From Thinopyrum elongatum (lineage: Eukaryota; Streptophyta; Magnoliopsida; Poales; Poaceae), in NCBI GenBank assembly GCA_011799875.1, contig CM022303.1, positions 298,728,362 through 298,792,361 on the forward strand: 64,000 bases of DNA. The letters are read 5' to 3'. Position numbers and translations under genes: made by a program. This document shows positions 36,299 to 48,400 of this stretch, piece by piece. The number at the start of each line of letters is the position of its first letter. Within the stretch, counting starts at the first letter, position 1. The notes under the pieces are model-generated. The model was not told the origin of the DNA, did no database searches, and saw nothing but the letters and a program-made list of their open reading frames with translations.

Positions 36299-37847
36299 CG
36301 CTACTTCTTGAGCCTGCGTTGATTTTTACCTTGAAGAGGAAAGGGTGATGCAGCAAAGTAGAGATAAGTATTTCCCTCAGTTAAGAACCAAGGTATCAAT
36401 CCAGTAGGAGGCACAAGCAACTCTCCAATATATGCACCTGCACAAACTAACAAACACTTGCACACAACGCGAAAAAAGGGTTGCCAATCCCTTCATGGTC
36501 ACGAACAAGAGTGAGATCTAATAGACATAGGTATAAAAGATAAATAAAAAAGCAAACTAAAGTAAATATAAATAAATTGCAGCAAGGTATTTTTGGGTTT
36601 TTGGTTTTATAGATCTAAAAATATATGATGGAAAATGAACCCGGGGGCCATAGGTTTCACTAGAGGCTTCTCTCTCGAAGAAAGCATATGGTGGGTAAAC
36701 AAATTACCGTTGAGCAATTGATAGAAAAGCGCATAATTATGAAGACATCTAAGGCAATGATCATAAATATAGGCATCACGTCCGTGACAAGTAGACCGAC
36801 TCCTGCCTGCATCTACTACTATTACTCCACACATCGACCGCTATCTAGCATGCATCTAGTGTAACAAGAACGGATTAATGCTTTAAGAAAGATGACATGA
36901 TGTAGAGGGATAAACTCAAGCAATATGATAGAAACCACATCTTTTTATCCTTAATGGCAACAATACAATATGTGCCTCACTGCCACTACTGTCACTGGGT
37001 GAGGACACCGCAAGATTGAACCCATCACAAAGCACCTCTCCCATTGCAAGAAAAACCAATCTAGTAGGCCAAACCAAATCGATAGATCGGAGAGAAATAC
37101 AAAGCTATCTCAATCATGCATAAAAGAGTTTAGAGAAGACTCAAATAATATTCATAGATAATCTGATCATAAATCCACAATTCATCGAATCTCAACAAAC
37201 ACACCGCAAAAGAAGATTACATCGAATAGATCTCCAAGAACATCGAGGAGAACATTGTATTGAAGATCAAAGAGAGAGAAGAAGACATCTAGCTACTAGC
37301 TATGGACCCGTAGGTTTGTGGTAAACTACTCACACATCATCGGAAGGACATCAAGGTTGGTGTAGAGGCCCTCCGTGATCGAATACCCCTCCGGTGGAGT
37401 GCCGGAAAAGGCCCCAAGATGGGATCTCACGAGAACAGAAGCTTGCGGTGGCGGAAAAGTATTTTTGGTGTGCCCTCTAGCTTAGGGGGATATTTGAGGA
37501 TTTATAGTGTAGAGATTAGGGTTGGAAGGTCTCCGAGGGGCCCACAAGCCATGGGGGCGCGCCCCTCTGGCTTGTGGCCTCCTCGTAGGGCTTCTGGCCT
37601 CTTCTCCAAGTCTCGTGGGTTTCTTCTGGTCCAAGAAAAGTCACCGTAAAGTTTTATTCCGTTTGGTATTCATTTTCTGTAAAAGTCAAAAACAAGGGAA
37701 AAAACAGAAACTGGCACTAGGCACTAGGTTAATAGGTTAGTCCCAAAAATAATATAAAATAGCATATTAATGCATATAAAACATCCAAAACAGATAATAT
37801 AATAGCATGGAACAATAAAAAATTATAGATACATTGGAGACATATCA
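36299..37847 (-). repeat. Element B 5' LTR
   Basis: Reverse complement of the LTR, ending at TATCA (37847) and followed by the AGGAG duplication. It differs from the 3' LTR by scattered substitutions and short indels. The two LTRs were identical at insertion, so a count would date the event. Confidence 0.9.
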
Positions 37848-39151
37848 AGGAGCCACGAGTGGGCCACAAGCTCATAGGGCGCGCCCCCAAGCTTGTGGGC
37901 CCCTCGAGACTCCCCTAACCCTAATCTCAGCTCCATAAATACCCAAATATTCCCCGTATACCAGAGGGCACACCAAAAATACTTTTCCACCACCGCAAGC
38001 TTCTGTTCTCGTGAGATCCCATCTTGGGGCCTTTTCCGGTACTCTGTCGGAGGGGGATTCGATCACGGAGGGCCTCTACACCAACCTTGATGCCCTTCCG
38101 ATGATGTGTGAGTAGTTTACCATAGACCTACGGGTCCATAGCTAGTAGCTAGATGGCTTCTTCTCTCTCTTTGATCTTCAATACAGTGTTCTCCTCGATG
38201 TTCTTGGAGATATATTCGATGTAATCTTCTTTTGCGTTGTGTTTGTTGAGATCCGATGAATTGTGTATTTATGATTAGATTATCTATGAATATTATTTGA
38301 GTCTTCTCTGAACTCTTTCATGCATGATTAAGATAGCTTTGTATTTCTCTCCGATCTATTGATTTGGTTTGGCCAACTAGATTGATCTATCTTGCAATGG
38401 GAGAGGTGCTTTGTTTTGGGTTCAATCTTGCGGTGTCCTCACCCAGTGACATAAGGGGTAGCGACACACGTATTTGTATTGTTGCCATTAAGGATAAAAA
38501 GATGGGGGTTTTACCATATTGATTAGATCTATCCCTCTACATCATGTCATCTTGCTTAAGGAGTCACTCCGTTCTTGTTAACTTAATACACTAGATGCAT
38601 GCTGCATAGCGGTTGATGTGTGGAGTAATAGCAGTAGATACAGGCAGGAGTCGGTCTACTTGTCACGGGCGTGATGCCTATATTCATGATCATTGCCTTA
38701 GATATCGTCATAACTATGCGCTTTTCTATCAATTGCTCAACGGTAATTTGTTTACCCACCGTATGCTTTCTTCAAGAGAGAAGCCTCTAGTGAAAACTAT
38801 GGCCCTCGGTTCTATTTTTATCATATTATTTTTAGATCTATAAAACCAAAAACCCAAAAATACCTTGCTGCAATTTATTTACTTTTATTTAGTTTTGCAC
38901 TTTTATTTATCTTTTATACCTATCTCTATCAGATCTCATCCTTGCAAATAACCGTGAAGGGATTGACAACCCCTTTATCGCGTTGGGTGCAAGTATTTGT
39001 TTGTTTGTGTAGGTGCTATCATTGGAGACTTGTGTGTTCCTCCTACTGGATTGATACCTTGGTTCTTAACTGAGGGAAATACTTATCTCTACTTTGCTGC
39101 ATCACCCTTTCCTATTCAAGGGAAAAACTAACGCAAGTTCAAGAAGTAGCA
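37848..39151 (+). mobile_element. Element C 5' LTR, second part
   Basis: Begins with the duplicated AGGAG, then CCACGAGTGGGCCACAAG, and runs to GTAGCA at 39151. It continues the LTR interrupted at 29653. Confidence 0.9.
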
Positions 39152-39162
39152 GGAAGAATTTC

Positions 39163-39180
39163 TGGCACCATTGCCGGGGA
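39163..39180 (+). promoter_or_regulatory. Element C primer-binding site
   Basis: TGGCACCATTGCCGGGGA, 11 bp after the LTR end. It differs from the consensus by two bases. Confidence 0.85.
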
Positions 39181-39412
39181 TGTTCTACGTCAAGCCTACC
39201 AAGTACCTATCGTAAACTCTCATCTCTTTCATTACATTATTTGCCATTTGCCTCTCGTTTTCCCCTCCCCCACTTCTTAAACATTTTCAAAAAAACACAA
39301 AAAATATTTGCCTTTTTATTCGCCTTCTTTTCGTTTGCCTTTATGTCTTACTTGGTTTGTTTGCTTGTTCGTTTGGTATAATTATATGTTTATTGAAAAT
39401 TAGTAAATAAAA

Positions 39413-40292
39413 ATGGATCCTTATCCACTTGCTAATATTTTTAAAAGATCCAACTATAATGAACCAATTGCTAGTTAGTTGAGTGCACTAGATTATCTTT
39501 ATGAAGTTTTGCTTGAAATTCGTGAATCTGAAAATTGTGATGAAGTGTTAAAAGAAGAAATTTATGAAGTGATTCACGATAGCTCCTTGAATGAAAAGCA
39601 TGATTTCAATGATGTTATTATGAATTCTATTAATGTCAATTGTGTTAATGATATGCAAAATCCAAAGCTTGGGGATGCTAATTTTTTTATGTCCACTACT
39701 TATTGTAATGATCATGATTGGGTGATAATGCTTCTTATGATCTTGAAATTTTTTTAAGCCTCATGATGAATATGTTTGTGATAATATTGAAAGTGGGTTT
39801 GGAAGAGTGTCAACTCTAGGTAAAAATAATCCCACATATTTGGAGAGTGTTCAATCTTATGAAGTTTTTGATAAAAGCGGGTTTGAAGAGGTGATGACTT
39901 TAGTTGATGTTAATCCCACTATCTTGGAAGATTATAAAACTTTTATACATGTGGATCATGAAGAGAAAATTTTATATGATATATATATTGTTGAATTTGT
40001 TTATGATCCTACATGTAATTATTATGGGAGAGGAAAATATGGTTGTAGAAATTTTCATGTCACTAAATTACCTCTCGTTATGTTGAGATTGCTATTGTTC
40101 CTTTGTTCTTCCTTGCATATGCTAGTTTGTGCTCGTCTTGATAATTTGTTTGCTTATAAAATGCCTATGCATGGGAATTATGTTAGGCTTAAACTTTTTT
40201 CCACATGCTACATGATGCTCTCTTCGTGTTTCAATTGCTATCTTTCATGTGAGCATCATGAAAATTATCAATGCCTAGCTAAAAGGCTTTAA
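39413..40292 (+). pseudogene. Element C ORF of unknown function (replaces gag-protease), broken
   Basis: Starts MDPYPLANIFKRSNYNEPIA, has one in-frame TAG, continues 39479-39757 (LSALDYLYEVLLEIRESE), then shifts frame into 39807-40292. The later part includes KSGFEEVMTL, which resembles the spacer before the protease in D (KSGFEEVKTL). It then diverges to ERGKYGCRNFH-type sequence (here GRGKYGCRNFH) and a hydrophobic, Cys-rich end (LRLLLFLCSSLHMLVCARLD). There is no protease or polymerase motif. I recall similar ORFs as common in Triticeae repeats but know no function. Confidence 0.65.
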
Positions 40293-43110
40293 AGAAAAGC
40301 GCTTGTTGGGAGACAACCCAATATTTTTATTTTCTGTTTTTATGTGTTTATGCAATTATACTTCTGTTATGATTGTGTTTTAGTGTTTTAATTAGTGTTT
40401 GCGCCAAGTAAGACCTTTGGGATGATTTGGGTGATAGTTGACTTGATCCTGCTGAAAAACAGAAACTTTTGCGCTCAGTTCTACAATTTTGTAAATTTAC
40501 AGGAACATGATTTTTATATGTGTTTTTTACACAAGATTGATATACAAATTTTCTACGTTGTCCTAATTTTTTAGAATTTTTGGAGTTACAGAACTTTGGC
40601 TAAAGTCCATATTACTACAGATTGTTCTGTTTCTGACAGATTCTGTTTTCATTGTATTGTTTGCTTATTTTGATGAATCTATGGATAGTATCGGGGGGTA
40701 TGAACCATGGAGAAGTTATAATACAGTATATATAACACCAATATAAAATTGGAATGAGTTTACAACAGTACCTAAAAGTGGTTATTGGCTTTGTTTCACT
40801 AACGGATCTCGCGAGTTTTCTGTTGAGTTTTGTGTTGTGAAGTTTTCAAGTTTTGGGTGAAGTTTCGATGGAATAGGAATAAGGAGTGGCAAGAGCCTAA
40901 GCTTGGGGATGCCCAAGGCACCCCAAGGTAATAATCAAGGACAACCAGGCATCTAAGCTTGGGGATGCCCCGGATGGCATCCCCTCTTTTGTCTTCAATC
41001 CATCGGGAAAATTACTTGAGGCTATATTTTTATTCACCACATGATATGTGTTTTGCTTGGATCATCTTGTATTATATGAGTCTTTGCTCTTTAGTTTGCC
41101 ACAATCATCCTTGCTATACTCACCTTTTGAAAGGGACACACATTAATCATGAATTTATTAGAATACTCTATGTGCTTCACTTATATCTTTTGAGCTAAGT
41201 AGTTGCTCTAGTTCTTCACTTATATCTTTTTAGAGCACGGCGGTGGTTTTATTTTGAAGAAATTGATGAACTCTCACACTTCACTTATATTATTTTGAGA
41301 GTCTTAAAAATAGTATGGCAATTTGCTTAGGTTATGAATTTAGTCCTACTATGATGGGTATTCAAGAGGGATATAATAAAAACTTGCATGAAGATCATTG
41401 AATATATGAGAAGTTTGATTCCTTGCATTTGTTTTGAGATATAAAGATGGTGATATTAGAGTCATGCTAGTGAGTAATTGTGGATTAGTAAGAATATTTG
41501 TGTTAAGGTTTGTGATTCCCGAAGCATGCACGTATGGTCTCTCGTTATGTGATGAAGTTGGAGCATGATTTATTTTTTATTGTCTTCCTTATGAGTGGCG
41601 GTCGGGGACGAGCGATGGTCTTTTCCTACCAATCTATCCCCCTGGGAGCATGCGTATTAGTACTTTGTTTTGATGGCTAATAAACTTTTGCAATAAGTAT
41701 GTGAGTTCTTTATGACTAATGTTGAGTCCATGGATTATACACACTCTCACCCTTCCATCATTGCTAGCCTCTTCGGTACCGTGCATTGCCCTTTATCACC
41801 TTGAGAGTTGGTGCAAACTTCGTCAGTGCATCCAAATCCCGTGATATGATATGCTCTTTCACACATAAGCCACCTTATATCTTCCTCAAAATAGCCGCCA
41901 TACCTACCTATTATGGCATTTCCATAGCCATTCCGAGATATATTGCCATGCAACTTCCACCGTTCCATTTTATTATGACACACAACATCATTGTCATATT
42001 GCTTTGCATGATCATATAGTTAACATAGTATTTGTGGCTTGGCGAGCGTTCATACATGTCACGCTACATCATTGCACATCCCGGTACACCGCCGAAGGCA
42101 TTCATATAGAGTCATATTTTTGTTCTAGTATTGAGTTGTAATTCTTTAGTTGTAAGTAAATGAAAATATGATGATCATCATTATTAGAGCATTGTCCCAT
42201 GTGAGGAAAGGATGATGGAGACTAGGATTCCCCCACAAGTCGGGATGAGACTCCGGACTTAAAGAAAAAAAGAAAAGAAAAAGGCCAAAGAGCCCAAAAT
42301 AATAAAAATAAAAAAAATGATGAGAGAAAAAGAGAGAAGGGACAATGTTACTATCCTTTTTTCACACTTGTGCTTCAAAGTAGCACCATGTTCTTCATAT
42401 AGAGAGTCTCCTATTTTGTCACTTCCATATATTACTAGTGGGAATTTTTCATTATAGAACTTGGCTTGTATATTCCAATGATGGGCTTCCTCAAATTGCC
42501 CTAGGTCTTCGTGAGCAAGCAAGTTGGATGCACACCCACTTAGTTTTCTTTTGAGCTTTCATACACTTATAGGTCTAGTGCATCCATTGCATGGCAATCC
42601 CTACTCCTTGCATTGACATCAATTGATGGGCATCTCCATAGCCTATTGATTAGCCTCGTCGATATGAGACTTTCTCCTTTTTTGTCTTCTCCACACAATC
42701 TCCACCATCATACTCTATTTCACCTATAGTGCTATATCCATGGCTCATGCTCATGTATTGAGTGAAAGTTGAAAAAGTTTGAGAACACTAAAAGTATGAA
42801 ACAATTGCTTGGCTTGTCATCGGGGTTGTGCATGATAAATACTTTGTGTGATGAAGATAGAGCATGACAAGATTATATGATTTTGTAGGGATAACTTTCT
42901 TTAGCCATGATAGTTTGAGAAGACATGATTGCTTTATTTAGTATGCTTGAAGTATTATTGTTTTATGTAAATATTAAACATTTGTTTTGAATCTTATGGA
43001 TCTGAATATTCATGCCATAATAAAGAAAGATTACATTATAAACATGTTAGGTAGCATTCCACATCAAAAAATTCTGTTTTTATCATTTACCTACTCGAGG
43101 ACGAGCAGGA
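40293..43110 (+). other. Element C untranslated internal region
   Basis: About 2.8 kb after the GCGCTTGTTGGGAGACAACC block, matching the same region of element B in reverse orientation. It has no ORF of interest. Confidence 0.7.
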
Positions 43111-43128
43111 ATTAAGCTTGGGGATGCT
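43111..43128 (+). promoter_or_regulatory. Element C polypurine tract
   Basis: ATTAAGCTTGGGGATGCT lies directly before the 3' LTR start at 43129. Confidence 0.8.
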
Positions 43129-43263
43129 TGATACGTCTCCAATGTATCTATAATTTTTTATTGTTCCATGCTATTATATTATCCATCTTGGATGTTTTTA
43201 TATGCATTATTATGCTATTTTATATCATTTTTGGGGACTAACCTATTAACCTAGTGCCCAGTG
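43129..43263 (+). mobile_element. Element C 3' LTR, first 135 bp only
   Basis: TGATACGTCTCCAATGTATC and following match the 5' LTR up to CCTAGTGCCCAGTG, where a CACTA-like transposon begins. The remainder of the LTR does not reappear in the window. Confidence 0.88.
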
Positions 43264-44204
43264 CATTACAGGAATCAGAGAATTTGCCATCAGTCCATTC
43301 TTTGTCGTCTGCTAGCGGATGACATAGATGGTCTTTGCCGTCAGCTTCCCAAAAGCATACGACAAAGAAAGGCCTCATGGCAAAGATCATGTTTGCCGTC
43401 AGTACACTCTTTGCCATCTGCTAGCAGACGGCAAAGAGCCTAAAAGTAGATGGCAAAGAGCCCAATCTGGGCCCCACTGGAGCGCAGCGATGGGTAGGTC
43501 AAACAGACGGCCTAGATGTCGTCCGCTAGCAGACGACAGGGAAAAGCAGACGGCAAAGAACGCTAAAAGTAGACGGCAAAGAAAAAACTGCCTAACATAT
43601 CTAACGGCCGTGCCCCCACCCCCACCTCTCACCACTCCTCTCTCTCTCTCTCTCTCCGGCGCACCCGCCGCCCCGACGACCCATTGCCCCTGCCGCGCCC
43701 ATCGCTGCCATGGCCCCGCCGTCCCGACCGCCGCCCCACCGTCTGCTGTCACCCCAACGATGCAGATCCACCACCCCGCCACCCCCGACGATCTCGACGC
43801 CCCCCTCCGGTGAGTCATCTTTTTTTTCTTCTCTGTTTTTTTTTCGTTTTTTTTTTTTTCATTTAATTGCTACTGTTAAGTTAGTTGCTAGTTAGAACAG
43901 AATCAGTTGGTCACTATTTTGGCTAGTCCTAATAGATACGAAGACGATGCCATGCAACAAAAAGAAACGAAGAACAGAGAAGCAGAGTGACAACACGAAA
44001 GCAGAAGGAAGAAGAAGCCGATACGAAGAGAGTGGAGGAGCAGGAGACGAAGAAGACTAGAAGAAGACTAAGACGCCAAGGAGAAAGGAAAGACGAAGAC
44101 CGCCCCTCCCCGCTCGCTCGGCTTAGGGTCGTCGTCTGTTGTTTCTCTTCTTCCTCTCTTCGACCTTCTCCTCCTACTACCCCGCTTCCCCCCTCTCCTC
44201 TTGC

Positions 44205-44470
44205 GGGATCGCGGGTCGACTCTCTTCTCCCCTCTCCCTTCTCTCTTCTCCTTCCTCCCTCCCCTCCATCCTCCCTCCTCTCCTCCCCCCCTCCTCCTCC
44301 TCCTCCTCCTCCTCCTCCTCCTCCTTCCTCCTCTTCTCTTCTTCTCTTCCTCCGCCTCCTCCTCCTCCTCCTCCCCTCCTCTCTCCTCCCCCCTGCCTCC
44401 TCTTCTCCTCCTGCCTCCCTCTCCGCGCCCCTCCCCTCGCCGTGCTCCTCGCGTTCTCTCTCTCGCAGCG
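44205..44470. repeat. CT-rich low-complexity tract with (CTC)n
   Basis: Long TCC/CTC-rich run, purest at about 44285-44325, inside the CACTA region. The long Pro/Ser and Arg/Glu ORFs across it are artefacts of composition. Confidence 0.9.
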
Positions 44471-45138
44471 TTTTTTCTTCGTGAATTCTCTGTCTTTTTC
44501 CGGGGGTGGATTTTCTGTGCAGTTATTTCGTCGCTGTGATCGTCGGTGTTCGACGACCTTCCCATGCGTTCGACGAGCTCCCCTGTGTTCGTGGGTGAGC
44601 ACAAATGACATCTGCTCCTCCCCTTCATTGCTCTGTTCTGGCCTTCGTGACCGGTGATACTTGCTAGCTATATGTAGATTCAATCTCAGTATGCGTGACC
44701 AGTATGCGTCTCCCATTCGAAAGGGTTACAATTATAAATATGCATGCATTTGCTATTTATAATCGTGATTCTTTCAAATTGTCCAATGTTATCCATGGAC
44801 AGCCCGAGTGTGTGTAGATCGGGTTCGTTTTCCCATGCTCTGCTCCGGATCCGAGCAGAATTTTTCAGTGCCTCCTTTGTTCTCCGGGTACACATCCTCC
44901 CTGTTTTAGCCGAGACGTGTCAGAGAACAGGGGGAGGTTGCCGAAATTTTGCGCCAAATCCGGAGTAGAGCATGGGAAAACGAACCCAATCTACACATAC
45001 TCGGTGGGATTAGGACCTATCTTTGTCTATTAGCGTGTAGGTTTGCATGGACGTAATAAAATTGACAATCTGATTAACTGATGAATATATATGCTGAATT
45101 ATATATATATTTCTTGTGTTTTTAGTAGGTAGGCAATA

Positions 45139-45418
45139 TGAGTGATCGTGCGTGGATGTACACCGGTCACACAGTCAGAAAGACATGACCAATGAATGGT
45201 TAATGAAAACCAAGGGGTTGTGAAAGTCGCATTTGCAAATGGCCGAGAAAAACTTGGTGCCCCTGTGTTAGGTGCGACAACTTTTCACAGAGGACAGAGG
45301 GTGAAATGGGTAAACACCTGAGAGTGGGGTTTTACGCCTGATTATATGGTGTGGACATTTATGGTGAGTCTGCCCAACGTACCAGAGGTGAGGTGGTTCG
45401 TCGTCGCACCGACGAGCA
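45139..45418 (+). pseudogene. CACTA transposase N-terminal domain, indel-damaged version
   Basis: Same sequence as 53454-53742 but with missing single bases (for example CACACAGTCAG for CACACGAGTCAG), which destroy the frame. It begins ATGAGTGATCGTGCGTGGAT and stops at the E1 LTR. The damage looks like sequencing error rather than decay. Confidence 0.75.
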
Positions 45419-48400
45419 TGATAAGCACATTTCATATATATAATTGGGGCACACATATACACCATTTATTGAGATACGTCAATCTATTCTTGCTTCAAAT
45501 TATCGAATATTCGAATGATATTCGCGAAAGAGCTTGTGACTATTTTTGTAATTTGTAGAAAAGTGTGCAAAGGCACTATAACTCATCAAGATTCTGACTA
45601 TATGGCTAATGAGAGAGAGAAGGGCATGAAAGAATACGTCAGGACTTCAGTGAGAAGAAAAGAAGTATCCAGGGAGCAAACATAAAAGAAGAAGGGGATC
45701 TTTGGGCAAAAATGATGAGAGAGAGGGAGGGCCAAATCGTAAAAGTGGCAGATCAGAGGAGGGGGATCACATCCCTAGCGGCTGCCTCATTCCTCTTCGG
45801 GCCTGGCTACATCTCCCTCTCCCCAACCTCCCTTCTCCACCTCTGGCCGCCACCACGGCCAGGCCTCATGGTAGGTGCGCCATCCATCTCCACCATCCGC
45901 GCCATCCATCCATCCATCCATCAGCGCCATCAGCACCTCCCTCGCGGCAACAACGCCACCACGTCACCCACACCCTCCATCAATGCCGCCACCAGCGCCA
46001 CCACACCATCCACATCAGCGCCGCTGCACCAACCACCATCAGCGCCAACTCGCGCGCCGCGACTAGACGAGGGGAGGACATGTTGTCTGGTCCCCCGCGC
46101 ATCAACACCTCATGCCCCTGCTGCTCTTCTTCTTCCCCACGTCCTTCCTGCTGCTCACCTGCGCCCCTGCGCTTCTCTCTTCTCCGTGCGCCCCCTCTGC
46201 ATTCTTCTTTCCTGAACTGCTCGCTACTTCCCCCTTCTTGAATCCACCAAACCTGCTGCTGCTGCTCCCCAACTTCTCTCGCTGCTCCTCCTCCTTCTCA
46301 ACCCTGATGCTTTCTTCTCCTACCTTGCTGCTACTCCTTCTCCACCCCATGTGTGACTTCTCTTCCCGAAGAACAGAACACTTGAAGCTCTCTCAACTAT
46401 ATTCAGTTTTGTATTAGTTCTATATGGTATGTATGTCAGTTAGTTTACTGTAAAATTCAGATTACTTGTGATCTTTGTGTTGAATGTGCTTCAGTGACTT
46501 GAGATTTGTAAACATTACTCATATTCAGTTTGCTATGTCTGAAACTTTGTGATTTGTGGTGTTTCTATTCAATATATAACCTGTGATTATATCATGTTAG
46601 ATGGTTTAATATTTTAGTTTATTGTTGTACTGATATATGTCTAGGTGATTTGGCTAGTGTGATGTGAGTCCAGTACATGTGCTTTCTAATCTGTTCGGAC
46701 TAGTGTTCTTTGTTCATTTTTTGTCCATGTGATATAGCTCATGTATCTGTGAATTATAAATACATGTGTGTTGTGTGTGTTTGATGTGAAACACTTATAT
46801 ATGTGGCCTGTTTGTCAGATGGTGGTTTTTTATAACTTCAGATTATTACTTGTGCTTCTATTTTGTATTGAAAATTGCTCTCTGTGGTAGTCAGTTGTTG
46901 ATCATTTAATTTTCAGTCTCTGTATTAGCTCTTAACCTGTAATATATGTTGTGACATGAAGCATTTTCATCCTGTCCTTATCTTGTTCTTCTTCCCTCTG
47001 TCATACGCTTGTTAGATAAATATATTTCATGTCCTGTTTTCCTTTGTGTGTTAGTGCTTTAGTGTCTAAAGTAAAACAAGAAAATACCAAAAGACAGTGA
47101 TTGCAATCTTATGCTCCCTATGCTAGTTTGCATTTTCTTTGGTTCGTCAATCCTTGTTAGTGTTAGGTCTTTTTCTATTTTCATCACCCAAATGTGTCAC
47201 CTAGATTTAGCGCCAACATAGTTTCTGACTTCCTAGTCCCTGAGGAGAACACGACACTCGCAGATTTGGGCAAAAATATCCCGCTGTAGTTACAAAACGA
47301 CATCATTTGGCGCCGTTGCCCGGGGACTAGCGGGTTTTGCTTCTTTTTCTATTAGTGCCATTATTTGTGATATATCTCTAACCACACTAACCCCTGTTAC
47401 TAGCTAGTATCTTTTTGTTTTCTTTTCCTTTTTGCATGTAGAGCTATCTACTCGGTTAGGCATTATTCAGATTGTCACGAAGATGCGAGGACACTACAAA
47501 CAAACATGAAAAGTGTTCAAGAACTGATAATTATAAGATTTCCCATCAATTAGATGAATTAGCTCGGCAGCGAGGTATAGTTTTTGAGGATAGGCCTAGT
47601 TCTTATGATCCTTATTCGGAGGCAATCCTTATGTTGCTCCTACATGCCATATTTGTGGTTTTCAGCGCCATTCACCCGCTGAATGTTAACGTGGTTACTC
47701 CCACCCCCCTCCAGATTGTTTTGGCATGAGCTTCGCTCAACAACATAGCTCATACCAAAACGTTACACACAAGGGAGACCTGAATACCCAAATATGCTCA
47801 TATAGAAAAACAACCCTGAGATTTATCATTTGCCTCTAGTTACCCAAGCAGGGGATTAGGTACAATGAGGAGAGCCACAATTAGCACCCCAACAATTTTA
47901 TTCTGCTCCTATTCATACCTCAGTACCAGGAGATGTTGGCCAATGGAGTTAAATGGTCCTCCATTTGGTCAACCAACACCTTCAGTACACGTGCCCACAC
48001 AAGATGATTTGATGATATAGACAAGCTCACATTGCTTAGTCTCGAGTTCACTTAGAGTGCGGAAGATGATCCTATTAGGAAGGTGATATAGAGGAAAGAA
48101 AGATCAAGAGTGGCAAAAGGCTAGTGGAAGAAGTAAGGGAGATAGAGAAGAATATGAATGTTGGAAGTACTATCTCATCACACTACTCGAGACTGAGTGT
48201 TTCTGGATTCCCCTTGATACATGTGAGGTTCCAACACCGTCACATCCACTGAGCAAGATAGCAAGAGCCCAGAGGAGAAAGAACCTCAGATTGAAGAAGA
48301 AATTTCGAAGACAAGGAACAAGAGATCCAGAGATGGAATTCCCAAGTGATCAAGATGAAGACAAAAGATCTCACTCTTGAAGAAGTAAAAAGAAGTTGAT

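Larger units (their letters stand above)
29654..37847 (-). mobile_element. Element B: complete gypsy-type LTR retrotransposon, minus strand (8.2 kb)
   Basis: Complete element with LTRs at 29654-31221 and 36299-37847, primer site, polypurine tract, gag and protease, flanked by AGGAG on both sides. It sits inverted in the 5' LTR of a close relative (element C). Only Gag and the aspartic protease are coded. The internal space that would hold RT, RNase H and integrase is non-coding, so it depends on an autonomous relative. Confidence 0.93.
43264..45418 (+). mobile_element. CACTA-like DNA transposon, 5' part
   Basis: Starts CATTACAGGAATCAGAGAAT (CACTA end with one change). It is followed by repeated subterminal motifs TTTGCCGTC and CTAGCAGACGGCAAAGA between about 43290 and 43590, as expected of CACTA elements. 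A possible leader exon starts at ATG 43710 and meets a GGTGAGTC donor near 43810. The first transposase exon follows at about 45139, cut by LTR element E1. The right end is not seen. Confidence 0.75.

Noticed and set aside
43987..44657. Long Pro/Ser-, Arg/Glu- and Leu/Ser-rich ORFs
   Set aside because: They are produced by the (CTC)n tract in all frames and are not protein-like.
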